Shown one piece after another: positions 7,264 to 14,043 of a DNA stretch of 24,897 bases (the stretch's first letter is position 1; each line of letters begins with the position of its first letter). Source of the stretch: an uncultured Collinsella sp. (GTDB lineage: Bacteria > Actinomycetota > Coriobacteriia > Coriobacteriales > Coriobacteriaceae). The DNA is taken from the NCBI GenBank assembly GCA_902496115.1, contig CABUZK010000026.1, positions 1-24,897 on the forward strand. The letters are read 5' to 3'. Below the pieces are notes generated by a model, which saw only the letters and a list, made by a program, of their open reading frames with translations, ran no database searches and was not told the DNA's origin. The position numbers were made by a program, and so were the translations under genes.

Positions 7264-7616
7264 TGCTCGGCGCTGCGCGGGCTCCGGACACGGCAATCTG
7301 ACGTTCAACTTCACGGGCGCGACCAAAAGGTCAGCGCCCGCTTGTTTCACGTCACCTTACCGCACCCGGAGACCGCTCGCTCGCATATGCTCAACCTGCA
7401 CTGCGTTAACTGACCCGCCAATAAGGGACAGGTTTATTTTGGCGGGTTTTATCTGGGGAAACGCCGAATGGCCCCACATTCACAACCGCCGCAGCTCCAT
7501 ATGAGGCAAATGAATCCGTAGCGTTTGTCCCAAATCTTGAGTATTTGTTCGGTGGAGCGGCCCCTGTCGGCTCCTGCTAGACTGGTAGATTCCCAACCGT
7601 CCATCCAGGAGCCTCA
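7264..7616. other. intergenic region between larE and the nuclease gene
   Basis: This stretch contains no convincing ORF. It holds a second GC hairpin (about 7314-7342), dispersed repeat copy C (7413-7465), and a possible -10 box for the nuclease gene: TGC-TAGACT, with TAGACT at 7578-7583 and no clear -35. The ribosome site AGGAG at 7606-7610 belongs to the nuclease gene. Confidence 0.45.
7413..7465 (+). repeat. dispersed hairpin repeat copy C (GGGACAGGT core)
   Basis: Arms ACCCGCCAA and TTGGCGGGT enclose TAAGGGACAGGTTTATTT-type core sequence. They are followed by TTTATCTGGGG and AAACGCCG, the same 3' flank as copy B. Compared with A and B the stem has changed from CTGCC/GGCAG to CCGCC/GGCGG, so pairing is kept by paired substitutions. 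Confidence 0.75.
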
Positions 7617-8600
7617 ATGTCGCGCAAGCCCGCCTACAAGCAAGCACTTTCCATCGGCACCGCCGTGGTGCTCGGGTTTGCGCTGTTTACGGGATCGCTA
7701 GACGGAGCGCCCAAGTTGCTGTCGCCGCAAAGCGATGAGCAGGCGGCGGCTCTGGCCGAAAAACAAAACGAGAGTCCCAGCCGCACCGACGACGAAGCAG
7801 ACCTGGTTGCCCGGCTCGAATCGGGAACAGCGAGCTCTTCGGACTCTCAAAATGGCCAAGACTCTGGCGATAGCTCTGAATCCGCCGCAACCGACACCGG
7901 TGACGACACTTCCACAGACAGCGCCGCCACCCCCATCGACGAGGTCGAAAACCCCGACCTTAACCGCGCCCGCGGCGTATATCTCAGCAGCATTCCCGAC
8001 TACGCCGGCAACCCCTACGTTGCCCTGCGCGCCGACAGCACCCACGCATTAGGCACACCGTCATTCACGCTCGATGAATACGAGCGCGCCACCGAAGAGG
8101 GCTGCTTTAAGAAGTTCTCCAAGCTCGACAGCCTGGGCCGCACCCGCAAAGCGCTCGCCTGCGTGGGCCCCGAATCACTCGGTCAAGGCGAGCGCGGCGA
8201 TATCTCGCGTATCCATCCCGCTGGATGGCGCCAGCAGCGCTACGACTTTATTCCGGGCCAGAGCCTCTACAACCGCTGCCACCTTATCGCCTGGTCGCTC
8301 TGCGGCGAAAACGCCAACCGCAAGAATCTCCTCACCGGCACGCGTTATCTCAACGAGACGGGCATGCTGCCGTTTGAAGAGCAGATTCTCGGCTACATCC
8401 GCGATACGGGTAACCATGTGCTCTACCGTGTCACGCCCATGTATAACGAAGAGGAACTTGTCTGCCGTGGCGTGCGCCTTGAGGCGCAATCGGTCGAGGA
8501 CCACGGCAAGACCCTCTGCTTCCACGTATACTGCTACAACCTGCAGCCGCACGTGCAGATCGACTACGCCACCGGCCGCAATCAGACCTCGGGAGTTTAG
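7617..8600 (+). CDS. exported DNA/RNA non-specific endonuclease (EndA/NucA-like)
   Basis: This 327-residue protein begins with a basic end and a hydrophobic stretch (about residues 9-27), a signal peptide or signal anchor. Residues 35-112 are a low-complexity linker rich in Ser, Asp, Thr, Glu and Ala. The nuclease domain follows: YNRCHLIAWSLCGENANRKN (about 218-237) holds the beta-beta-alpha-metal signature, with His222 as probable general base and Asn234/Asn237 as candidates for metal binding, then LLTGTRYLNETGM. This resembles streptococcal EndA and other secreted DNases. It probably acts outside the membrane in DNA turnover, nutrition or uptake. A strong AGGAG ribosome site sets the start. 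No competence gene is adjacent, so the role is inferred. Confidence 0.88.
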   Translation: MSRKPAYKQALSIGTAVVLGFALFTGSLDGAPKLLSPQSDEQAAALAEKQNESPSRTDDEADLVARLESGTASSSDSQNGQDSGDSSESAATDTGDDTSTDSAATPIDEVENPDLNRARGVYLSSIPDYAGNPYVALRADSTHALGTPSFTLDEYERATEEGCFKKFSKLDSLGRTRKALACVGPESLGQGERGDISRIHPAGWRQQRYDFIPGQSLYNRCHLIAWSLCGENANRKNLLTGTRYLNETGMLPFEEQILGYIRDTGNHVLYRVTPMYNEEELVCRGVRLEAQSVEDHGKTLCFHVYCYNLQPHVQIDYATGRNQTSGV

Positions 8601-8659
8601 GGCCGACCAAGCTGCCCCAAAACCTAAAATGATCCGTTTTCCTCCGTCCCCAAGGGATC

Positions 8660-8694
8660 AAAAAGGGCCGCCCCGGTTACCCAGGGCGGCCCTT
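8660..8694 (-). terminator. rho-independent terminator of EF-G-like gene
   Basis: An 11-bp stem pairs 8663-8673 with 8684-8694. Read on minus it is GC-rich and followed by a T-run (AAAAA at 8660-8664 on plus). It lies 34 bp beyond the stop of the EF-G-like gene. Confidence 0.8.
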
Positions 8695-8728
8695 GCATCG
8701 GCATGCATGTTGCAGGCAAAACCACGCG

Positions 8729-10804
8729 TTACTTGGCGCGGCCCTCCTCATAGCGCTCGACCAGCTTGGCCTGAACGTCATAAGGCACCTGCTCATAGCC
8801 TGCGGGCTTCATGGTAAAGTCACCCGTGCCGCGCGTGATAGAGCGCAGGCGCGTCGAATAATCCGTCAGCTCTGCCAGCGGCGCCTGGGCAATGACCACG
8901 GTGTCGCCGCGCTCATCGGTCTCCATGCCCGTCACGCGACCGCGCGATGCCGAGATGTCGCCCATCACAGCGCCGGCGTAGCTTTCGGGAATAGTCACCG
9001 TGATTTCCTCGATGGGCTCCAGCACCACCGGGTCGGCATCGGCGCACGCCTTGCGCAGGCCGATGCGAGCCGCCGCGCGGAACGCCATCTCGTTGGAGTC
9101 GACGCTGTGATACGAGCCGTCGTACACAGCCACGCGAATGCCCGTGAGCGGGTAGCCGGCAATGATGCCGTCCTTCATGGTCTCCTGGACACCCTTGTCC
9201 ACGGCGGGGATGAGCGAGCGCGGGATGCGGCCACCCACGACCTCGTCTACAAACTCATAGCCATCGCTCGTGCCGTCGGGCCCAATGAGCGGCTCAACGC
9301 GCAGCCAGCAGTCGCCATACTGACCGGCACCGCCAGTCTGTTTCTTGTGGCGGCCCTGCGCGCTTGCCGTACGGCGAATGGTCTCGCGATACGGAATGCG
9401 GATCGGCACGCTTTTGGCCACGACCTTGGTACGATCCTCAAGGCGATTGAGCAACACCGAAACCTGCGCCTCACCAACGGCGGAGATGATAGTCTGGCCC
9501 GTCTCCTCGTCACGATCGATGCTCATGGTTGGATCAGCCTTGCAGGCCTTCTCGATAAACGTATAGAGCTTCTCTTCGTCGCCACGATTCTCGGCCTCGA
9601 TGGCAATGCGGTACTGCGAGTTGGGGAACTTAAACGCCGCAGCCTCGACCTTACCGGTAATGGAGAGCGTATCGCCCGTCTCGGCCGCCAGCTTGGGCGC
9701 CACGATGATGTCGCCGGCATAGGCGTGACCGACCTCGGTCATGTCGCGGCCGCACATCACATACAGGTGGGCCAGACGATCGCTCTTGCGGGTACGCGCG
9801 TTGATCAGCTCAAGACCCGGCTCAAGCGTACCCGTCAGCACCTTGATAAAGCTGATGCGACCCTGCTGCGGATCGGCCAGCGTCTTAAACACAAACGCCA
9901 CCGGACGGTCATCGTCGCTCGAAATCTTGAGCGAATCACCGTCGATGAGCGGCATCTCGCCGTAGTCGGTCGGCGCCGGGAAGTACGTCGCGATGTCGTC
10001 CATCAGCGAGTTGACGCCCTGCTCCTTAATGCAATCGCCCGCAAAGACCGGCACAAAGATGCGCTCGGCGATCGCCTTCGACAGCAGGCCTTCAAGCTCC
10101 TCCTGCGTCAGCGTCTCCTCGCCTTCCAAGTACTTCATCATCAGCTCGTCGTCAGCCTCAGCCACCAGCTCGCACAGATGGTCATGGGCCTCCTCGGCCT
10201 GGACGCGATACTCCTCGGGAATCTCCGACTCAACGGCTTCGGTGCCGTTGCAATGGCGCGCCTTCATGCGCACCAGGTCGATAATGCCGTCAAAGTCCTC
10301 GCCCTCGCCCCAGGGAAGGGTCACGGCGCCCAGTCGCGTGCCAAAGCGCTCCTGCAGCAGGTCCATCGTGGTCGCAAAGCTGGCCTCGGAGCGCGACAGG
10401 CGGTTTACGAACACCGCACGCGCCAAACGCAGGTCCTCGGCGGCATACCAGAGCTTAACCGTCGTAGGCTGTGGGCCGGCCTCGGCGTCGACCACGAACA
10501 GAGCCGTCTCGCAGACGCTCATCGCGGCAAAGGCGTCGCCGATAAAATCGGGGTAACACGGGGCATCGAGCACATTGATGCGCGCGCCCTTCCAGTCGAT
10601 CGGTGCAATGGTCGTCGAGATGGAAAATGCACGCTTGACCTCTTCGGGGTCATAGTCGAGCGTAGGCTTGGTGCCGTCGTGGCCGCCCAGGCGGGCGGTC
10701 TTGCCGGAAAGGTGGAGCATGGCTTCGGCGAGTGAAGTCTTGCCCACCCCGCCTTGGCCTACGAGCACCACGTTCCTTACGTTACCGGTCTTGGGAGCAC
10801 CCAT
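8729..10804 (-). CDS. elongation factor G-like GTPase (EF-G2 / FusA2 type)
   Basis: The 691-residue product has the five-domain layout of EF-G but belongs to the divergent EF-G-like branch. The P-loop is GQGGVGKTS (16-24). G3 is DAPCYPDF (80-87), where canonical EF-G has DTPGHVDF, so Tyr replaces the catalytic His; Tyr here is common in this branch. G4 is NRLS (134-137) instead of NKxD, so the guanine-reading Asp is a Ser. Domain IV and V stretches include GGAGQYGDCWLRVEPL, DEVVGGRIPRSLIPAVDKGV and SRGRVTGME. The start was moved inside a longer frame to MGAPKTGN because of a near-perfect AAGGAGGT ribosome site. The gene stands alone with its own terminator. Its role may be an alternative translocation or recycling factor; this is not shown by the sequence. 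Confidence 0.88.
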   Translation of the reverse strand: MGAPKTGNVRNVVLVGQGGVGKTSLAEAMLHLSGKTARLGGHDGTKPTLDYDPEEVKRAFSISTTIAPIDWKGARINVLDAPCYPDFIGDAFAAMSVCETALFVVDAEAGPQPTTVKLWYAAEDLRLARAVFVNRLSRSEASFATTMDLLQERFGTRLGAVTLPWGEGEDFDGIIDLVRMKARHCNGTEAVESEIPEEYRVQAEEAHDHLCELVAEADDELMMKYLEGEETLTQEELEGLLSKAIAERIFVPVFAGDCIKEQGVNSLMDDIATYFPAPTDYGEMPLIDGDSLKISSDDDRPVAFVFKTLADPQQGRISFIKVLTGTLEPGLELINARTRKSDRLAHLYVMCGRDMTEVGHAYAGDIIVAPKLAAETGDTLSITGKVEAAAFKFPNSQYRIAIEAENRGDEEKLYTFIEKACKADPTMSIDRDEETGQTIISAVGEAQVSVLLNRLEDRTKVVAKSVPIRIPYRETIRRTASAQGRHKKQTGGAGQYGDCWLRVEPLIGPDGTSDGYEFVDEVVGGRIPRSLIPAVDKGVQETMKDGIIAGYPLTGIRVAVYDGSYHSVDSNEMAFRAAARIGLRKACADADPVVLEPIEEITVTIPESYAGAVMGDISASRGRVTGMETDERGDTVVIAQAPLAELTDYSTRLRSITRGTGDFTMKPAGYEQVPYDVQAKLVERYEEGRAK

Positions 10805-11040
10805 GATGACCTCCTTGCAGGGCCGCGCGCGATGCGCGACGCCAACGGGGAGAGTTCGCGGTCGGTGCCATCCCGGGAGCAGCATGGTCGGCAGCCGAGC
10901 CGACTCACCCTCCAAATGTCCTATGCCACCACCCTACCCTCACGGGCGACCGTCCATGCACACCTTTCGGCACACGTATGAATACAGGCGGCGAGAGGAA
11001 GAGACAAGCTTGTGAGGCGATTATTGAACCCCGTCGACGC
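10805..11040 (-). promoter_or_regulatory. leader and promoter region of EF-G-like gene
   Basis: No ORF here is convincing. Candidate minus-strand promoters are AATAAT (11020-11025) with a T-rich -35, and TTGTCT (11002-11007) with TATTCA (10979-10984) spaced by 17 bp; neither is strong. Either would give a 5' leader of roughly 170-200 nt. A 6-bp hairpin GTCGGC...GCCGAC (10887-10904) lies within it. Confidence 0.3.
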
Positions 11041-11041
11041 A

Positions 11042-11082
11042 AACAAAAAGCCGCCACAGACCGTAAGACCTGCGGCGGCTTC
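11042..11082 (-). terminator. rho-independent terminator of the ABC transporter operon
   Basis: An imperfect GC-rich stem, AAGCCGCC with GGCGGCTT plus inner pairs, spans 11048-11082. Read on minus it is followed by TTTTTGTTT. It lies about 33 bp beyond the ATPase stop codon and ends the operon. Confidence 0.75.
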
Positions 11083-11114
11083 GCCTCAATTAATAGTTGA
11101 GTAAATACCTGAGC

Positions 11115-11879
11115 CTATCCCTCGATACGGCTCAAGAACTCACGGGTGCGCTGCTCACGCGGATGGTCGATGACCTGCTCGGCAGGACCCTCCTCGACAA
11201 TGCGGCCGCCATCCATAAAGACCACGCGGTCGGCAACATCGCGCGCAAACTGCATTGCGTGGGTCACAATCACCATCGTCATATTCTGCGCGGCAAGGTC
11301 TTTAATGACACGCAGCACCTCGGCCGTCAGCTCGGGATCGAGTGCCGAGGTCGGCTCGTCAAAGAACAGGATCTCCGGATCGAGCGCCAAGGCGCGGGCG
11401 ATACTCACGCGCTGCTGCTGACCGCCCGAAAGCTCGCACGGTACCTTGTTCTCGTTGCCCGTCAGCCCCATCTGTGTAATAAGCTCGTGTGCACGGGCCT
11501 CCGCCTGCTCGCGCGGGCGCTTAAGCACGCGGATCGGCGCGTCGATGATGTTTTTCATCACGGTATAGTGCGGGAACAGGTTGTAGTTCTGAAACACCAG
11601 ACCAAACCGCGAGCGCGCCTGTTTAGGTACATCGCCCTTTGCATACACCGCGCCCGAGCCCGCATCCGTCGCGACGGCAAGGTCGCCAAACGAGAGCGAG
11701 CCACCGTCGAGTGTCTCGAGTAGCGTGGCACAGCGCAGCAGCGTGGACTTACCGCCGCCCGAAGGCCCGATAATCGCCACGACCTCGCCACGCTTGACCT
11801 CGAGCGAGATATCCTTGAGCACCTCATTGCCGCCAAACGCCTTGCGTGCGTTCAATATTTTCATTACCGTTCCGGACAC
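11115..11879 (-). CDS. polar amino acid ABC transporter, ATP-binding protein
   Basis: This is the motor subunit of the amino-acid importer, peripheral on the inner membrane face. It has Walker A GPSGGGKST, the Q-loop region VFQNYNLFPHYTV, the ABC signature LSGGQQQR, Walker B ILFFDEPTSALDP and the H-loop VTHAM, in the HisP/GlnQ order. The frame is open to an ATG at 11891, but that codon has no ribosome site. The GTG at 11879 has GGAGG five bases before it, so I chose it (254 residues). A further ATG at 11864 is a less likely alternative. It is the last gene of the operon, after binding protein and permease. A 173-bp gap with large hairpins separates it from the permease. Confidence 0.9.
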   Translation of the reverse strand: MSGTVMKILNARKAFGGNEVLKDISLEVKRGEVVAIIGPSGGGKSTLLRCATLLETLDGGSLSFGDLAVATDAGSGAVYAKGDVPKQARSRFGLVFQNYNLFPHYTVMKNIIDAPIRVLKRPREQAEARAHELITQMGLTGNENKVPCELSGGQQQRVSIARALALDPEILFFDEPTSALDPELTAEVLRVIKDLAAQNMTMVIVTHAMQFARDVADRVVFMDGGRIVEEGPAEQVIDHPREQRTREFLSRIEG

Positions 11880-11910
11880 GGGAACCTCCATGTGTTTAAA
11901 AAGTCAGCGA

Positions 11911-12007
11911 GCGTGTGACTGGCGAGACAATGTGCTCCGAAAGAGGAGCGCCGCGTACTTCTGTACGCAAGCGACGGCTTGAGGAGCAGATTGGCCGTCA
12001 GGCACGC
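11911..12007 (-). repeat. long intercistronic hairpin 1 (GCGTAC-N4-GTACGC tip)
   Basis: Between permease and ATPase cistrons the transcript can fold into an imperfect hairpin of about 97 nt. Paired blocks are GCGTG with CACGC at the base, TGAC(T)GGC (11916-11923) with GCCGTCA (11994-12000), CAATGTGCTCC (11928-11938) with GGAGCAGATTG (11983-11993; one mismatch), and at the tip GCGTAC (11953-11958) with GTACGC (11963-11968). A similar element lies between the other two cistrons. Confidence 0.6.
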
Positions 12008-12023
12008 GCGCAGCGTCGAGCAG

Positions 12024-12049
12024 TCCGCCGTTCGCTAGAACGGCGGAAC
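12024..12049 (-). terminator. hairpin after permease gene, containing an 18-bp repeated segment
   Basis: Perfect 10-bp arms (12024-12033 and 12038-12047) with a 4-base loop lie directly after the permease stop. No T-tract follows on minus, so full termination is doubtful; it may slow decay or reduce readthrough to the ATPase gene. The 18 bases at 12032-12049 are identical to 2131-2148, directly after the glmS stop. Confidence 0.5.
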
Positions 12050-12052
12050 GAT

Positions 12053-12706
12053 CTAGTCATGGTAGTAATCCAATTTTTTCTCGGCAGCGCCCAGCAGCAT
12101 CTCGACCACGAAGTTAAAGACCCAGTAGATCAGTGCCGCGATCGCAAACGGCACCATGCTCACCTGCGAGGCAACCAGCGCCTTGGCCGTCGAGAACATC
12201 TCACCCACGCCGATGGCGAACGCCAGCGACGTGTCCTTGACCAGCGTGATGATCTCGTTGCCCATCGCCGGCAAGATACGCTTGGCGACCTGCGGCATCA
12301 CGATATACAGAAACGTCTGCATGCGCGAGTAGCCAAGTACCTCGGCAGCCTCGTATTGACCGCGCGGAATGGACTGCAAGCCCGAGCGATAGATCTCAGC
12401 AAAATAACCGGCGTAGTTGATGATGAACGCCACGACGCACGCCGTCCATTTGGAATCGGGCGTGAGCGAAATGCCGAACACGTAGTACGGGGCAAAGTAG
12501 ATGGCAAACATCTGCAGCATGAGCGGCGTACCGCGCATGACCGAAATGTAGATGCGCGCAATCCAGCGGAGCGGCGCAATTTTGCTCATGCGCATAAACG
12601 CCACGGGGATTCCCAGGGGAATCGACCCGAGCAGCGTCAGTACAAACAGCTGCAAACTGACCAAGAATCCCTGGCCAAGCATCTGCATCATGACTTGGAT
12701 AGACAA
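12053..12706 (-). CDS. polar amino acid ABC transporter, permease (HisM/GlnP type)
   Basis: This 217-residue integral membrane protein has about five membrane segments. The EAA-type loop that contacts the ATPase is near residues 124-160: SIPRGQYEAAEVLGYSRMQ, then MPQV. The segment MRGTPLMLQMFAIYF is typical of the HisM/GlnP family. The first codon is TTG at 12706, preceded by GAGAGG at about 5 bp; the next ATG, five codons in, has no ribosome site. It is the middle gene of the operon, flanked on both sides by hairpin-bearing gaps of 138 and 173 bp, unusually wide for subunits of one transporter. It is the only permease gene here, so the channel is probably a homodimer. Confidence 0.92.
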   Translation of the reverse strand: MSIQVMMQMLGQGFLVSLQLFVLTLLGSIPLGIPVAFMRMSKIAPLRWIARIYISVMRGTPLMLQMFAIYFAPYYVFGISLTPDSKWTACVVAFIINYAGYFAEIYRSGLQSIPRGQYEAAEVLGYSRMQTFLYIVMPQVAKRILPAMGNEIITLVKDTSLAFAIGVGEMFSTAKALVASQVSMVPFAIAALIYWVFNFVVEMLLGAAEKKLDYYHD

Positions 12707-12748
12707 CCTACCCTCTCTTTCACAGCAACAGAACAGCGGGCGTTAATT

Positions 12749-12851
12749 GAAATAGGCACAGTGCCCAAGATTGCGAGCGACAAGCCCGACGAAGCGTACT
12801 TTGGTACGCGAGGAGGGTTGGAGCCGCAAGGTTGGGTGCTGTGGCTATTTC
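12749..12851 (-). repeat. long intercistronic hairpin 2 (GCGTAC-N4-GTACGC tip)
   Basis: Between binding-protein and permease cistrons lies a roughly 103-nt imperfect hairpin. GAAATAG (12749-12755) pairs with CTATTTC (12845-12851), which includes the binding-protein stop codon. CACAGTGCCCA pairs with TGGGTGCTGTG through G-U wobbles. AAGCCC pairs with GGGTTG. The tip is GCGTAC (12794-12799) with GTACGC (12804-12809). The tip and layout match hairpin 1. Confidence 0.65.
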
Positions 12852-13705
12852 AAAACCCAATTATCGAAAGATAGACCATAGCTTGAATACTTGTCGCAGA
12901 GGTCCTTAACCGTGCCGTCCTCGTAGAGCGCCTTGAGCGACTCAGTCACGGCATCGGCGGACTTGGTGTCGCCCTTCTTAAAGCCGACGGCGTAGTGCTC
13001 GCTGGACAGCGGCTTGTCGAGCTGCGTATAGGCATCGGGCTTGGCGGCAAGCTGATACTGAGCGATCGAGAGGTCACAGGCAACGGCATCGACCGCGCCA
13101 CTCTCGAGCTGCATAAACGCCGTGTTGTACTCACCGATGGTATCGAGCGTGGCGAACGTCGCGGCCAGATCCTTCTGGTCGCCCTCGAGTACATCCTGTG
13201 CGGCGGAATCAGTCTGGGTAATCACGGTCTTGCCGGCAAGATCGTCCCAGCTCTTGATACCCGCGTCCTTCTTGACCACGAGCACCTGCTCGTTAAGCAT
13301 GTAAGGCTCGGAGAACGTGTAGTCGTCCTCGCGGCCCTCCATGGTAAAGCCGTTCCAGATGCAGTTGATGGCACCCGAGTTGAGCAGCGTGTCCTTGGCG
13401 TCCCAGTCGATGGCCTCGTAATCGACTTCCCAGCCCTGCTTGTCGGCAACGGCCTTGGCAAGGTCGAGGTCAAAGCCGGTGTACTCGCCATCGTCGCCTA
13501 CAAAGCCATACGGAGGATAGGACTTGTCAAAGCCCACGACGAGCTTCTTGGACTCCGCAGCGCCCTTCACGTCCTTGGCTGCGGCAGAACCGGCAGCGGA
13601 GCCCTTATCGGCGCCACCACCGCAGCCTACCAGGCCGAGGCCAAGCACCGTGGCAAGCGAGCCGGCTAGACCAACAAACTGACGACGAGACATATCGGTA
13701 TTCAT
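12845..13705 (-). CDS. polar amino acid ABC transporter, substrate-binding lipoprotein
   Basis: This 286-residue protein is the extracytoplasmic receptor of the importer. Residues 6-9 (SRRQ) begin a twin-arginine type motif SRRQFV, followed by a hydrophobic stretch and a lipobox LVGC with Cys28 as the lipidated residue. This suggests a Tat-exported lipoprotein. The mature part is a class-3 bilobal domain: FDKSYPPYGFVGDDGEYTGF, DLDLAKAVA, and NGFTMEGRE, where the Arg would hold the ligand carboxylate. The start at 13705 has an AAGGGGG ribosome site; an ATG seven codons upstream does not. As first gene of the operon it is likely made in excess over the permease. The exact amino acid is not readable. 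Confidence 0.92.
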   Translation of the reverse strand: MNTDMSRRQFVGLAGSLATVLGLGLVGCGGGADKGSAAGSAAAKDVKGAAESKKLVVGFDKSYPPYGFVGDDGEYTGFDLDLAKAVADKQGWEVDYEAIDWDAKDTLLNSGAINCIWNGFTMEGREDDYTFSEPYMLNEQVLVVKKDAGIKSWDDLAGKTVITQTDSAAQDVLEGDQKDLAATFATLDTIGEYNTAFMQLESGAVDAVACDLSIAQYQLAAKPDAYTQLDKPLSSEHYAVGFKKGDTKSADAVTESLKALYEDGTVKDLCDKYSSYGLSFDNWVLK

Positions 13706-13723
13706 GGTATTCCCCCTTGGTGG

Positions 13724-13743
13724 CACTTTAGTTAGCTAAAGTG
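13724..13743. promoter_or_regulatory. palindromic operator CACTTTAG-N4-CTAAAGTG
   Basis: This perfect 8-bp inverted repeat with a 4-bp spacer lies between the predicted transcription start (about 13755) and the ribosome site of the binding-protein gene. The half-site CACTTTAG recurs at 13768-13775 inside the promoter spacer. The spacing suggests a repressor site, or alternatively a short hairpin in the 5' leader. Confidence 0.6.
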
Positions 13744-13761
13744 AGTCATGTAACGCTCAAA

Positions 13762-13790
13762 ATCATACACTTTAGCGTGATAGAGCACAA
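13762..13790 (-). promoter_or_regulatory. sigma-A promoter of ABC transporter operon
   Basis: Read on minus: -35 TTGTGC (13785-13790), a 17-bp spacer, then -10 TATGAT (13762-13767). It would start transcription near 13755, giving a leader of about 50 nt. A CACTTTAG half-site abuts the -10 inside the spacer. Confidence 0.6.
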
Positions 13791-13797
13791 GGCGAGT

Positions 13798-13936
13798 TTG
13801 CCCGCCGCGTGAGGGGTGTGGGGGCTAAGTTTCCTGCTCTACAGTCCTGCTCACGACGGAGGCCACATTAAGTGGCCTCCTGTTCGTGCGGAACTCGCGA
13901 TAAACTTAACCCCCACACCCCTCACGCGGCGGGCAA
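13798..13936. repeat. 139-bp near-perfect inverted repeat with internal hairpin
   Basis: Arms 13798-13832 and 13902-13936 are complementary at 34 of 35 positions; the one mismatch is 13825 with 13909. Inside is a second hairpin: GGAGGCCAC (13858-13866) with GTGGCCTCC (13872-13880), plus an outer CACGA/TCGTG pair. Unpaired stretches of about 19 and 14 nt lie between the two stems. The element is upstream of both neighbouring divergent genes, ending 8 bp from the transporter -35 box, so it is not a terminator for either. It may be a MITE-like insertion, a cruciform or an uncharacterised RNA. Confidence 0.8.
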
Positions 13937-14000
13937 CCGTCGTTGGGCTTATCACTGACACGAATAAACCGCTTGTATATCGTCTGCTAGCTTGGCACGG

Positions 14001-14031
14001 TACAATACTTGCAGCTTTAATTCATGAATTA
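14001..14031 (+). promoter_or_regulatory. candidate -10 and palindrome upstream of rlmD-type gene
   Basis: A TACAAT box lies at 14001-14006, without a clear -35. It is followed at about +5 to +18 by TAATTCATGAATTA (14018-14031), a perfect 14-bp palindrome, just before the ribosome site GGAG. The palindrome could be an operator or a small leader hairpin. Confidence 0.4.
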
Positions 14032-14043
14032 GTGGAGTTATTG

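Noticed and set aside
7237..7616. tRNA or riboswitch in the larE-nuclease gap
   Set aside because: No cloverleaf or known aptamer pattern was found; the hairpins are explained by an end-of-gene stem and a dispersed repeat.
8693..10735. 680-residue open frame on plus, opposite the EF-G-like gene
   Set aside because: It is an antisense shadow: rich in Arg, His, Ala and Leu, with no known motif, while the minus strand encodes a full GTPase.
11892..12052. possible small protein gene in the permease-ATPase gap
   Set aside because: Open frames here run through the hairpin repeats without a ribosome site; the inverted repeats explain the sequence better.
13798..13936. 6S RNA call for the 139-bp inverted repeat
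   Set aside because: The stem-bubble-hairpin layout is suggestive, but the arms are too perfect, no promoter reading into it is clear, and the conserved bubble bases could not be confirmed.
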